A stretch of 64,000 nt of DNA, taken from contig CATQJL010000001.1 in assembly GCA_958299035.1 (NCBI GenBank), forward strand, positions 78,823,594 through 78,887,593, read 5' to 3'. The stretch comes from Cylicocyclus nassatus. Lineage: Eukaryota > Nematoda > Chromadorea > Rhabditida > Strongylidae. The translations under genes and the position numbers were made by a program. Of this stretch, positions 32,934 through 44,506 are shown one piece after another. How positions within the stretch are numbered: the stretch's first letter is position 1; each line of letters starts with the position of its first letter. A model generated the notes under the pieces. The model saw only the letters and a program-made list of their open reading frames with translations, ran no database searches and was not told where the DNA came from.

Positions 32934-34036
32934 TCAGTGATTGCCTGGAGGAGGAGGAGGACCACGTTGACGCATTTGTTGTTCATGCGCTTCTGCCGCT
33001 GCCTAAAACAATAACTTTCGATTAGGGTCACTGAAAAAATTGAGTAGCGTACCTTGTCCTCTGGCGGCAAGCTGTTGATCCATTCGTTCATCTTTTGTCT
33101 GAATTCTTCTGGCCCATTTGGTCTAGGCTAAAAATCAGAAACTTGCAGTCTTGATTAGATATTTTTACTCATTGGCATGAGGATGAAGACAATGCTCTGC
33201 CTAGAATATTTTTGGAAGACTTACAGTCATTATCTGACGCAGCCTATCCATGCTGGCGGCGCTCACACCGGGGATGCCTCTTTGGAGGAATTCTGGACAA
33301 AGGATTAGAGAGCTCAACAATATTCCGTATACGGCTCAAGCTATTATAAAATTTCTTACAATAATTTTCTGAGTATTTTATTGTGATGGTTTTTCCTACA
33401 CAATTTTGGATTTGCTACCTATATGTTTCCTTTCTCGGTAAGTAGAGTTTCATAAATAAAATAATGATCATTAAGTTAAGCCTACCAGCATGATGCCTTT
33501 CCTGCATCTGCTCTCTGTGAGCTTGAGCTGCAGCCTGGAATAGTAAACTTAAGAAACAAAACAAGCAAGTTTTTCTTACAAACCCTTTCTGCTGTAGGTA
33601 GACTGTTTTCCCATTCTTGCATCTTTCGTCTAAATTCTTCAGGACCATTCGGACGAGGCTAAATAAATCAAAGTCATGTTACTGTTATTCAAATATAATA
33701 GCTTTAGATAAGTGCAGGCGAACTTCACTGTAGATAGAATATCATTCTTCAAACAATATCTTCTTATCAATTTTTTGGCACAAATAACCGTCGCTGATGA
33801 TAAAGGAAGATATTACTTCAGAGGTTGAGCTTATGCAGAACAAATTGTAAAAATGACATACATTTAAGCTTTGACGTAGTCTTTCCATGTTGGCCTGACT
33901 TACTCCAGGTATATCTTCCATCATTCCAGCTGAACATTCAAAAATAATCTTTTAATTTTCTTATTGGTCCACTAAAATCCTTACGTCCTGCAGCGACTGC
34001 CATGGCAAGAGCTAATAGCGCTAATAGCTTCATCAT
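32934..34036 (-). CDS. Gene B: small secreted two-module protein (151 aa, 7 exons)
   Basis: Exons: 34036-33985, 33929-33862, 33658-33584, 33534-33486, 33292-33225, 33127-33053, 33002-32934. Introns are 49 to 203 bp with GT-AG ends. Residues 1-17 (MMKLLALLALAMAVAAG) form a signal peptide. Module 1 (18-81) and module 2 (82-151) each use three exons: IPGVS.A.M.RLRQ (23 aa), PRPNGPEEFR.KM.EW.NSLP (25 aa) and AAA.AH..QM (16-22 aa). Module 2 ends in a Pro tract, RGPPPPPGNH. Intron phases repeat between modules (0, 0, then 1), which shows an exon-triplet duplication. No cysteines are seen in the mature part. A likely extracellular product; weak resemblance to nematode SXP/RAL-2 spacing is only suggestive. 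Acceptor-like ATTCTCAG lies 18 bases before the first ATG. Every exon has a counterpart in gene A. Confidence 0.88.
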
Positions 34037-36010
34037 CCTGCGTTTGTCGATTACGCCTGAGAATTGAAGCAATTTTCATATTTCATCGCTTTGTAAAGGT
34101 GACATATGGTCTTGTATAATGTAACACGGAGGACGACTTACTTTCCGTGGCTATTTCTTTGGGTACTGAAGTCATTTCAAACTTTAAATACTCTTAAACT
34201 AGGGAGTAAGATCTTTAGTAGAAGATTCTAATCAAAGCTACATATGTTGACAACTTTTTAGCTGAAATCTTCTTGAAAACTAGGAAACTACGTGACAAAT
34301 TTAGAAATTTGCGATAAAGACTAACGAGACGATTTGAGTAAGACTATGCACAAAACTGCGTCAACTAAAGAATCTTGAGCAGTATTACATTTTCTCATTG
34401 TCAGTCATCGAAATGGAAAAACAGTGAAACTTTTCCGTTCTTCTCCATAAGCCTATAAAGCGTGCATAACAAGCAGGCTTTGGTTATACCATTAACTGAA
34501 AGATGCTCTATGCGAATTTTACAGTAATTGAGCTTCTTCAGAAAATAAAGTGCGAGAAAGAGAAGCGATAAAGTTGTTGAGTATGAATTAGTACTGTACC
34601 ATTGTCATAAAGTCAAAGATAAACTGTATGACAGCTACCAACAAATTCTGTTTCGTTACCAACTATGACAATGAAAATAAGTTCTTAACATGGCGTAGCT
34701 TGAGCGATTACAGGTGTCTCTGCCGGAAACTCAATTGTGACTATTTGCAAGTCGCCAATTTGACGGATAAAAGACGAAATTGGTCCTTTGAATTATAACC
34801 TCCACCCAGAAAAATGATATGAGTCAGCGAAAACCCATAATTGCTCATATTATTCGTCGTTGAGGTTGGCAGATCTAAATCGGTTTTGTTCATACCGTGC
34901 AGAAGTAATGAGTGATGATAGATTCATCACACTGGATTTTACCAAGAATAAACACATGGATTTATCGTTGTGGTTACATGCTTCTTATATTACTTATCAA
35001 AAAAATTGTATATCCAATCTTACGAAGTATCCAATCTTATCCAATCTTACGAAGTATGGAAAGTATTTTGATTAAACAGAAAAGAGGTGCTCAATTATCA
35101 ACTAAATCCGATTATTTGAAGTATGCGTGATTTTTTCTATGATTTTGAAAATCTGTACGATCTTCATCTCCGAATATGGCAATTTTCTAACTTTTTGTGT
35201 TCACGAGATATTATTACAAATATTGCGAAGACTAGAAATGTAACCACATTTGCGGATCCAAAATCCAATCACATCAAATATTCTAGCATTGCAGCTTCGA
35301 TGAATCTCCAAGAGATTTGAAGTTTATGTGGTTAACGTTTGAAAGAGTTCCATCATCGTGAAAAAATGAAAACTTAACCACTGTTTCTAAAATATAATTC
35401 ATCATAATTGCATTCGAATAATTGTCCCTGATCAAGCACCAATTTGCGCACTCTTTCCTATGTTGAAAAGTATTCCGTATTACTTAAACTTTCAAAACAT
35501 TATCTGATATGAGGATTTACAGAATGGAGAAAATTAAGAAAATAAATCTGACTGACTGCGGCACCTTCCTGGACATATTTATACTGAGCGCTGAATTCTA
35601 TGTGTTCTACATATCGGTTTACCTTCGTCGCTTTTTCTTGATACCAGGAGTTCAGACTGCAGGCTGATGCAAAACTTCACACTGCACAAAAGTAGATCGG
35701 GAGCAAATTACTGCACAATGGTTGAGGAAGTAAACTCAGTTTTATGTTGCTTTAACAAGTCACTGTTTGCTTTGCTGACAAGAAGTTTTTCGCACCTCGC
35801 AAATGTTACAACTTTTGAAACATCAAGAACATTCTCCCCAGTGTACTTAGAAATACTTATAACGATGATTGCTCTCAACAGCATAATACATAACTCTTTG
35901 ATAAACAGCCGAATTTGTTGACGAAATTTGTTACTCCTTTGCAAGACATCATGCTATTGCATAAAATGTTTTTGGAAGTAGCTTAAGAAGTTTAAGTCAA
36001 AATTTTTTCT
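34037..36010 (-). repeat. Unit 3: upstream block of gene B
   Basis: Homologous to 24306-25950 in the same orientation and to 37200-37600 in the opposite one. Landmarks are ATATGAGTCAGC (34818), CTCCATTCTGTAAATCCTCA beside the TATA box (minus strand), TTGTCAGCAAAGCAAACAGT (minus strand, about 35770) and ATCAAGAACATTCTCCCC (35821). The GAACATTC word fits a GAAnnTTC heat-shock-element pair, though that may be chance. Confidence 0.65.
35574..35583 (-). promoter_or_regulatory. Conserved TATA box, unit 3
   Basis: TATAAATATG on the minus strand followed by TCCAGGA; 1.54 kb before the gene B start codon. The match to units 1 and 2 extends on both sides. Confidence 0.5.
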
Positions 36011-36012
36011 TA

Positions 36013-36561
36013 TTAGGTTGGCTAAAAAATCAGTTTGTTTTGACATACAAGTCATCATAAAAAATTTTCTTGTTGTTTTTAATCTATGATTCTTTGTGGA
36101 AGAGTAGTTCGAATCTTCCTCTATCACATACCGAATAATCAGGATTTTCTATCGTCAGTAAAGAGAGTTATGCCCCAATATGGCGAATTTCCAAAAGTTC
36201 AATTTTTTGCCTTCCTAAGCTTCGTTTTCATGCTGTATTGGATGTAAAAAACAGCAGTTTGGTGTTTGGATACAGAGGAGTTTTCCCTAATTAGTGAGCA
36301 ACAAAAAGAACTGTGACTTGCCACTTCGAAAATGTTTCACTAAGAAAACCAAATTTCCTCATTGCGCATTATGAAAAAATTAGCGCTTTCTCACTTCTTT
36401 GCAAAAATTTTTCTTGGAAGATAAGTTTCACTCAAACAGAATATATGCTCCATTATCCAGTGAAGTGCTCCTTTTAGAGATACCAAGCATTGGACAAAAA
36501 TTTGCCTACGGCATTTGAAAGAGCTGAAAAAGCGACCAAACTTATTTATTAGCCAACCTAA
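36013..36561. mobile_element. Mariner-like MITE between units 3 and 4
   Basis: The ends TTAGGTTGGCTAAAAAATCA and the complement of the right end, TTAGGTTGGCTAATAAATAA, are flanked by TA on both sides (36011-36012, 36562-36563). About 549 bp. The interior shows no transposase frame. Confidence 0.8.
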
Positions 36562-38627
36562 TAACTGTTTAGCAAATAGATTTTTTATTCGAAACATATT
36601 TAACAAAAGAAAATTTCACGGATATTGAAGTTTCTCCTTTCGATCATCTTGCAGCTATGTATCAATCATCATTTTGCAATAAACTTGGAATGCTTAATTG
36701 GAACAATAGAAATTATATTTTATTTATCAAAGTACCAGTGCCTTGCCCACTGCCCTCTTTACTTTTCAAACCGTAGAATCAACTCATTAATCCATCGTGG
36801 ATGAGACCTTGAATATCTAGATTTGCTATAACTCAATTTCAGATCAACAAAGTTGAGCTTTGGTTCCCAACAAGGCAAACATGAAACCTGATTCGTGGTG
36901 TTCTCTTATCGAGACAACTTTTGAAAAGTCATCTCAGTCATGACCGTGAAGAAGTACACCACAACACCAGCACTCTTCGGAGTCTCTCGTCTCTTTGATT
37001 TCATCAACCCCCTAAAACAATTGTTGTTTGATGCGATTCGTTTTATTTTTAATTGTTATTGTTGAATGATTTTAGCTTAATAATACATGTATATATGCTA
37101 ATCTGAGCACCGCCATCTTCCCAAAAAAGTATTGGGTTCATGCAAAAATTCTGTCGCACATTATGAAAATCATAGCTTCTTATTCACATCACAGATTCGC
37201 ATAAATACAGTTTTACTTATTGAAAAAAAAATCATGGTAATAGTACCTTTGCTGCCCTCCAAGAGGTGCACCATGCAAGGTGCGAAGAACATATTGTCAG
37301 CAAAGTAAACAGTAAATTAAAAAAGCAACACAAAACCATGCTTCCTTATCAATGTGCAGTAAGTTTGCTCCTGATCTAATTCTGTGCAGCGTGCAGTTCT
37401 ACACCAGCTTGCAGCTTGGAACTGAAACCAAGAAAAAGGAGCGAAGGTAAACCGATATATACAAATAGACAGCGCTTATGAAATGTCCATGAAAGGGTAA
37501 CTCACCAGAATTTACTTTGTTACTTTTCTCCATTTCGTAAATTCTCATACAAGAAGAAAGGTTTTAAAAGGTTTTCGTAATTTAGATTACTTTTTAGCAT
37601 AGGAAACGGCGTGTAAATTGATGCTAGATAGGGAGCATATATTCGAATGCACTCATGATAGACCATAATATTTCGTTTAGTTTTCCATTTCTTAAGGATG
37701 GGGTTTCAGCTTTTTTAGACTCCACAGAATATTCTTGAAACTGTAAGAGATTTTCATCAAAGTTGCAACTACAATTTTGACCTATTAGTAGTCCTGTTTC
37801 CGCAGCAAAGTCTGGAACAACATCTCGTGATTGTAAGAGGGTAGAAAATCCTCACATTGGGAATTGAAAAACATAGCATAACTTTGACCGTTTCTAAGGC
37901 AATTTGAGAACACAAGAAACCAAATGTAAATAATAACTGTGCACTCTCTCTTCCAGTCAATGGATATTTGTATACTTCGCTACATTCCAATAAGTTTTTA
38001 GCCTTTTCCGTTAGTCAATAATATGAGAAGCATCTAACCATGGCGACCACCTCACTCCTGTGTTCATCTCTGGTAAGCCTATGGCGCGATGGATTTAGCA
38101 TCGTTGTCGAACTACTTTTGCAGCGCATACACGAAGACTAATTTGGACCTGCTTTTCATACTATGGTAGATAACATGAACGAGTTATCGCTGTCATACCA
38201 CTTTTCGCGTGAAGCCTAAAAAGAAACTTTGCAGTCAAGAACTAGTCTCATCGTTTGACTGTAGTGATTAAGAAAGGCTTACAAACGTACAACTCAAGTT
38301 TCTACCTTTATATTTGTGTACGCTTTGAAAAATAGCGACTTTTGGTGATATAAGTTGCAAGAAAATAGTAGTGTTTGCATGCAGTAACTTTTAGCTTACA
38401 TAAATTTGTGCGAAACCTTTTTAACAGATTTGTTCTGTTTTTGTAACTTTTGAGCTTAGTTACTGTAAAAATACACGGGATGGTTATGTATAATATTGAA
38501 GGTGAAAAGTATATGAAGTTCTTCTGAACTGAATTTCCTCGAGATATGGGTTGGTCGAAAATTCTGCCAAATCTTTTTAAGAAGACAGAATTGATCGTGA
38601 TCAATAAGCGCTGGTATGTGTTAAATG

Positions 38628-38815
38628 TATACTAGCTGGCATGCCTGGCTTCGCCCGCACCGTGGACCTAACTGGCTCAAAAGACCCGCAAAACTGGCAG
38701 AAGCTCGACTGAGAAAATAAAATCCATGATGTACCGTAAGAAAAGAAAGCCCAACCTTTGTTGGTAGAACTTTTTGAAACATAATGTATGTATAGACAAA
38801 CAAGTGAAAAGCCCA
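38628..38815 (-). mobile_element. Possible Helitron-like 3' end
   Basis: On the minus strand the sequence ends GTGCGGGCGAAGCCAGGCAT then GCCAGCTAGTAT. A GC hairpin followed by CTAG and T is what Helitron 3' termini look like. I cannot find the 5' TC end, so this is tentative. Confidence 0.3.
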
Positions 38816-39072
38816 AAATTTCTTGAATGATGCCTTTGATGACCTGGTCTATTCAACTTTTTGGCAGTTTCTTATGGTCCGTTACAGTAACTCCGACTTT
38901 AAACATTAATCAGCAATATTTTACTGGAAATTTTATTTTTAAGTTTGACAACTTATTGAGTTCTGTTATTTTTTTACCTTCAGCGTGTAACAGGTCGTAC
39001 TTCTGTGTTACCGTAAGAGGAACTTGTGAGCCTTATAAAGCGAAATATCTTCAGTTTCCAGGTAAGACGAAG

Positions 39073-39124
39073 ATGATGAAACTATTAACGTTACTTGCTC
39101 TAAACATGGCAGTCGCTGCAGAAC
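39073..39124 (+). pseudogene. Orphan exon 1 of the secreted-gene family
   Basis: The 52 bases encode MMKLLTLLALNMAVAAE and end in phase 1, exactly as exon 1 of genes A and B. The donor is broken: ATAAGGATTTTA here against GTAAGGATTTTA in gene B. No exon 2 follows; sequence resembling a SINE begins near 39150. The upstream stretch (TCAGTTTCCAGGTAAGACGA) resembles the gene B 5' UTR. Confidence 0.8.
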
Positions 39125-39149
39125 ATAAGGATTTTATTATAGTGGGCTA

Positions 39150-39420
39150 GGAAGATAAAAGGGCTTAGGCCTGTAGTGAACCCCCATTCATCTCAGGTGA
39201 CTTGAGATTAGTCATTCGGAAGAACTTTCTCGGCTGAACCAAATCTCGTTCACCTTCCCTTGCTTTGGAATAGTCGTTTCAAAAATTATAAGGATGCCCG
39301 GTTAAGTGTCACAGCCAGTTCAGAATACCACTTCTCCGAGGTTGAATTTTAGGGTGACCCGAGAGAGTTAGTGTGCAAAGGAGAGAGTCAGACAAATTTT
39401 CCGTAAGTTGCTCGAGGGTA
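39150..39420 (-). mobile_element. SINE-like fragment
   Basis: AGATAAAAGGGCTTAGG and GGTGACTTGAGATTAGTCAT are similar to the complement of the tail and body of the SINE-like sequence at 19222-19500. The tRNA-like head is not recognisable. It cuts off the orphan exon copy. Confidence 0.4.
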
Positions 39421-42014
39421 ACTTAGGGGACAATTCAGTTGACGGACTGCTGCGGTGCAAAAATCACAAAATTGCACAATTTCGGCGGCCCTATTCGACT
39501 ACATAATGGCAATATTTGAGTGCATCGTATTCTCTGGGAGGAAAGTTGTGAAAGTTGCAAAACTTGATTAACATTCTAACACTTTGGACAGGAGTGTTAT
39601 ATGACCTATTTAGCTTGTACGTTATATTCCCTATAAACAGCGAAGTTGTTGTTGGAGCCTTTGAATAATGTTCCAATCTATGATTGCAAATAATTTAGGT
39701 GTACATCATAGTGGACATAGTGCGGAAAGAGAAAAAAGCTTAACCGGAAAAGACCTCAAAGAAAATGAGTAATTGCAAGTGCACTCCTACTATTACAATT
39801 ACAGACTGGTCATACTTATCGTCATTATATGTGGTGGGTTGTTGACTTGTTGACGCTATGTTTATTTCGCACAAATCACACATATTCTTTTGCAAAGATA
39901 CTGCTACATTTGATGTATTTACAATAAAGTAAAACCTTATTAGATTCCTGTGTAATCATGGCCTATTCATAATCGCACTTGGTCGTCAATCACTTTACTT
40001 AATGGTAACATACTTTAAAGATTTTCTGCACGTAGGCCACATCTTGCGTTACTCCAAACTTTTTAGAAGTCTATAGTGACGCTGTGGTACAAAAACACAG
40101 CTGTATTTCAATAAGGAATCTTATAGTGAAAGATTTTTAACTTACGGCTTGTTGCACAATCCTTTACTCTTCATATATGAAATATCTGGCAATAAGATTC
40201 CTTTTGTGGACCATGCTTTAAGTATCCAATTTTTTCAAACAATAGTTAGTTTGGCTTTTGAATGTCTAAAGTAGAAGAGGTAAATTTTCAACCTAAAACA
40301 CTTTCGCGGCTTAATAAATCGTATGATACTTTCAATGTGACTTACCAATAAATAGCTGGTGTTGGACATTTTCCCACAGATTCCAACTCCTTGGCGATAT
40401 TTTCTTGCTCGATTCTTATTATATTTGGCGGTTGAAAATTGAGCGGACTAGCAGCAGTAGCAGCTAGGTCGATAAAAAACATTAAGAACTAATTCTAAAC
40501 ATCAAAAAGTTTTTATATGATTGTGAAGCTAACATTGCGCGCGCAAAATGTAGTCAACATTGGGCGGGAATCCGGAGTTTTTGCCACAATTTCCAAAATA
40601 ATTGAGAACTACTTCACAGCATACAAGTTTCATATGAAAAAACGGTGAGTGCCTCAAATATGAATTCTTCGTGGCTCATATAAGACGAGATAAACAAAAT
40701 AAGATAAACTGGTGAATCGTTTGATTATTTAGGCTTTTTATACATCAGTGAGTGTTCTTTACCCTTTATACACCAAAATTTTTGATTAGGAATTTTGCTC
40801 AACGTCCAGGTGGCTGCATTTGCTTGCTTGAAAGCAATTCATTACTTTATAATAAATGGCTTTGATAATCAAACCGGGTGTCACTTTCATTTTTCTTTGA
40901 ATATATGCATCTTCAAAGGTGTACAAGCGGATCTGAGAAAATTTTAACCTCTTCTTTTGACCTTTGCAACCCGCTACCAACAAAATGCTAAATGTAGGTG
41001 CTGAATTTGTGTTGGTAAAGTATTGAAGGAAAAGACAGTATAAGACGCGCAAGGATACCCGCAGTGATGAAGCGATTTGACGTTTTCGCAAAGCAAGCCC
41101 ATCAGAATCAGCACAAATAAAATCTCAAGGTATCCTAAAAGGATGCTGAAGTTTGTGATTAACAAGTAGGTAAATAAACGGATAACTGTGTCAAACATGA
41201 GAACATTCGTCATCATTTTACTAACCTAGCTACATTGTTATTGGATTGCTAATGTGTTCCTACTCATGTGTTACTACTGTGTTACAAATGGTCTGTCACT
41301 GCTCAGTAAATAATATGTGTTCAATAACAAAAAAGAACACCAACACAACAACAGTGACAAATTATTGAAAACAAAACAACAAACAAACCAGAAAACAAAA
41401 ACAATGTAATTGGACTTGCGGTTCAAGTTGGAGAGGTCGGAGACGGGGACAGCATCTAAAAATGTATAAAGAAGCATACAATACAACACAAAACACAAGA
41501 AACCTGAATAAGAATTACGAAACATTGAGCACTTTTCAGAAGTTTGTTGATGACTGTTGATGACGCAATCCTCCGCGCAGTGAGATAATCTTATAAGAAA
41601 CAAACATAACTCTGTCATACAACATAAGACGCGGCAAATATACGGAATTTGAATGAGACAACGATACGTGAAAACAGGATGAAGCATAATAGTAGAACAA
41701 GTGAAAGAAAGAAATCGCTACGAGGAATCGAAGTGGAAAATACGATTTTGGGCAAAGAATGGTGAACAAATGGTAGATCATCCGTCAATAACATGCACGT
41801 CCTCTAAACAGAGCGCATACCCATGCGCGCATTCGGCTAGAGCGCAGCATGGGCATGCGCTGTGAAATCTGAATTGAATGGAACAATAAATCGCCACAAC
41901 TGCTCTGACTGAAATAACAAAATGGCGGGGGCCTTCTGCGCGCTCGAGCAGTTGAAAGCTGGACGGCAGGGAGATATCGTTATTCTTGACCGCCACTCCG
42001 CATGAGTACCTATC
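39421..42014. other. No gene seen
   Basis: AT-rich sequence; 41270-41410 is strongly A/C biased (AACAAA-type). Minus frames at 41274-41687 and 40786-41091 are hydrophobic by composition and lack splice or motif support. Confidence 0.45.
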
Positions 42015-42990
42015 TACGATTTGCTGATGGAGGTGAGTGCTTATCCAAAAACCTTGCTCTTTTTTAGAGAAAGGAGAGCCCTGTAGATGGGTCTTGCTGG
42101 TGGAAACAAGCTTCATTCAACAATCTTGATTCTCCGAAAGAAAATTTGAATAACTCACCGGTACAGAGGAGCACGTAATAGGCGAGCCTCTCATAGTGGA
42201 AATGAGGTAACTTTGCTTCTTCTCGTAAGAAGGAAAGCGTATATTGGGGTATCGCTGGTGGAGACAAGCTTTTTGTAGATCTTGGCCTTCTTTGTTAAAG
42301 GTTGGGGATCTTGTATACATGCAGAAGGAACAGCGCTTGAGGTAACTGGGACTTAAGGTGGAGACGTCGTTTTCAGTTGAGAAAGCCACTCCGGAAAAAG
42401 TCTTCGTTTTGCAAATAAGTCGCAAGAGTCGGTTCAAGAAAACCTGCTTTAGCAAGCGTTTGTGTAGAAAACGCTTGCTAAAGGAGCACCCCGCTTTATT
42501 TTATTAAAAAAAGAGTTTGGGCTTTCCTAAAGGAGGGTTGTTTACTTAAGGAATCTTGCTTTGCAAGTATGAAAGTGTTTGGTGGGTCCTGCTGGTGCTT
42601 GCTGCAGAAAAGAAGGTTATCGATCTGTTTGCGTGTAATGTGTAATTTGATCAAACTGGAAATCACTTGAAAGAATCTCTTTCGCCTGCAGAAAGTAAGG
42701 CGTGCGAGTAAGTGGATCTCCTGATGGTGGCGAGCCTTCCAAGGAACGGCACTATTCCAGCGTGTCGCTTCTACACACACAGTTCGCAAAAGTTGACCAA
42801 GGATTTGCATTCGGAAGCATTTTTTTTAGATTTGCACATTTGCACAAGGAAAGCATATGAGTAAGTGAGTCTCGTTAATGGAAGGGAAGGGGAAATCTTG
42901 CGCTGCAAATGAGTTTCGCCAAAGAAAGGAGCACAAAGGCAAAATACTCTTCCAAGTGCTTCTCCTGCATGCAATACAGTTTCCAAAGAA
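42015..42990. repeat. Diverged tandem-repeat array (~100-170 bp units)
   Basis: A spaced pattern, AGAAGGAAAGCGTAT..TGGGTATCGCTGGTGG then GACAAGCTT, recurs at about 42060, 42220, 42325, 42560, 42690 and 42850 with strong divergence. Several overlapping minus-strand frames (67-112 codons) reflect the repeat. There is no sign that it encodes a protein. Confidence 0.5.
42448..42482. repeat. Perfect 14-bp hairpin
   Basis: TTTAGCAAGCGTTT (42448-42461) pairs exactly with AAACGCTTGCTAAA (42469-42482) over a 7-base loop, inside the tandem array. Confidence 0.85.
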
Positions 42991-42999
42991 AGTTGAAGA

Positions 43000-43640
43000 T
43001 TTGCGAAGAAAAACTTTCAGATAGTGAAATTAGTCATTGAATTGTGGAATTTTAACTACTTGCTTCGTTCCATTTATACGAACCCGAAGGGTTGCTAGTC
43101 AGTTATAGATCAGGAGCAGTTTCCAAAAAATACCAAAAAATTGTCCAGCTAAAGTTCCCTTGCGAAATCTATTAGATTCGTTCAAGTTTTGTCCGTTTTT
43201 TTCTCGCTCACTAAAACTCATAGAACACCAATTCATAAACAGCTTAGGTACCATTTGATTCAGAATTTCATCCTTTTTCTTAAAACTGTATTTGCTCTTT
43301 GATCTACTTTGTATTTCCAATGTTATCGACATTCCTTTTTGAGCAGCTTAGCAGCAACGCCAAATATTTCTTGAATTTTAAAACTTTTCATCCTAATGTT
43401 TTCAAAGAGCGCTGATAACCGTTATGTAGAGCAAACCTTTGGCTACATTGCACCTATTTTGAATTACTTGAGCCACGTTTATCAAGTCCGTAATAATTAT
43501 TTGAGAAAAACCGCGGCTTTTTATATGCGTTTACCACGTGAAAGTAACGAAAATTCTAAAAAGCTGCTTTCAATCAAGCTTGGTTTTGTTGCATAAATAA
43601 TGTTTAGTAAGAATCATGTTTCATCTTGCAGAAAATTTGA
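43000..43640. other. No gene seen
   Basis: AT-rich sequence. A 66-codon plus frame (43396-43596, with RYVEQTFGYIAPILNYLSHV) is even in composition but unrecognised and unsupported. Confidence 0.4.
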
Positions 43641-43642
43641 AT

Positions 43643-43709
43643 GTTTCATGACCTTGCCAAAAATCGAGACCTCCGAAGAAGGTCTCAATTTTTGGCAAGG
43701 TCATGAAAC
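43643..43709. ncRNA. Near-perfect 30-bp hairpin (small-RNA-like or tiny foldback)
   Basis: Bases 43643-43672 pair with 43680-43709 with one mismatch and a 7-base loop (CCGAAGA). The stem begins GTTTCATGACCTTGCC. The size resembles a miRNA precursor, but near-perfect pairing also fits a recent inverted duplication or siRNA source. A second hairpin, ACCTCCGAA/TTCGGAGGT, follows at 43735-43762. Confidence 0.4.
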
Positions 43710-43837
43710 ACGCAACTGCAGCAAATAAACGAAAACCTCCGAAGAAAAAATTTTTCGGAGGTAAAAACAGCAGACTAAGGGAATTCAAAAATACATCTTT
43801 GTAGTCCGAGAACTGTTCTATTTGACACATACTCAAA

Positions 43838-44260
43838 GGCAGTGTCTCACCAAAATTGGGGCCGCGCGGATCTCAACATATTCTATTATAGGGACTTCTA
43901 AGTAGGCCATTGCAACAAATCCCACTTAATTTGACCCCCTCCACGCTGAGAAAAATTCGCTCAAAGTGGTACGCGGAGAGCGACTTGGTACGCGCGGACG
44001 ACTCCTTCGGTCTCCCCCCCCCCCCCTTACGCTTTTAAACATGTTCCTCCACTTGGCATCCACCTCCCCTCTGTTGCTGCCACTGTGGCTGAGCCTGAAG
44101 TTAGAAGGGTACAACTCGTCCACGTTGCTTCCGTGGGGCCTCCAGAAAACGGGGTTTTTGGGAACTCCGTGCGATTTTAAGCCCATGCAGTGCTAGACAG
44201 GGTCCGACAGGCTTGCAAAATGCAAAAATCTCGGCAACTAAATTTTGGTGAGACACTGCC
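43838..44260. mobile_element. Inverted-repeat MITE (GGCAGTGTCTCACC ends)
   Basis: The ends GGCAGTGTCTCACCAAAATT and AATTTTGGTGAGACACTGCC are perfect over 20 bp. 423 bp with a poly-C run. The outer eight bases are shared with the GGCAGTGTCC foldbacks, and the right flank again reads TTTAA. Confidence 0.8.
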
Positions 44261-44289
44261 TTTAAACCTTTTCGGAACTCTGAAATGAA

Positions 44290-44506
44290 ATTTTTGAAAG
44301 TTACCCTAACTTTGAGCACATAAAATTGACGGGTGGAGATTTTTGGCAATTATCAAAAGAGTCATACAAGATTGTGGTTCGACAATGTGTCGCTTAGGAA
44401 AGAGAAGGAAAAGCTGCATCGAATGCATGTTGAAACTCGAGGTCTCTATTGTGCGTGGTATAGCGGTTTGAAAAAACGGACAAAACTTTTGGGACAACCT
44501 AATAAG
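44290..44506. mobile_element. Mariner-like MITE end
   Basis: AAAACTTTTGGGACAACCTAATAA at 44481-44504 is a typical mariner-type right end (its complement starts TTAGGTTGTCCCAAAAGTTT). A left end is not evident; the element at 43838 may have landed in it. Confidence 0.5.

Larger units (their letters stand above)
36600..39150 (+). repeat. Unit 4: inverted, decayed copy of the secreted-gene unit
   Basis: On the plus strand, 37260-37560 carries GAGGTGC..CAT..GGTGCGAAGAAC, TTGTCAGCAAAGTAAACAGT, AAAAAGCAACACAAAACC and TTTTCTCCATTTCGTAAATTC, the same string seen on the minus strand upstream of gene B. The TATA word has decayed (CTTATGAAATGTCC), although ATATATAC lies nearby. It ends in a lone exon 1 at 39073. 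With unit 3 it forms a divergent pair. Confidence 0.65.

Noticed and set aside
22634..34036. Firm assignment of genes A and B to the SXP/RAL-2 (DUF148) family
   Set aside because: Only a loose spacing likeness of hydrophobic and Trp residues; without a profile search it would be overclaiming.
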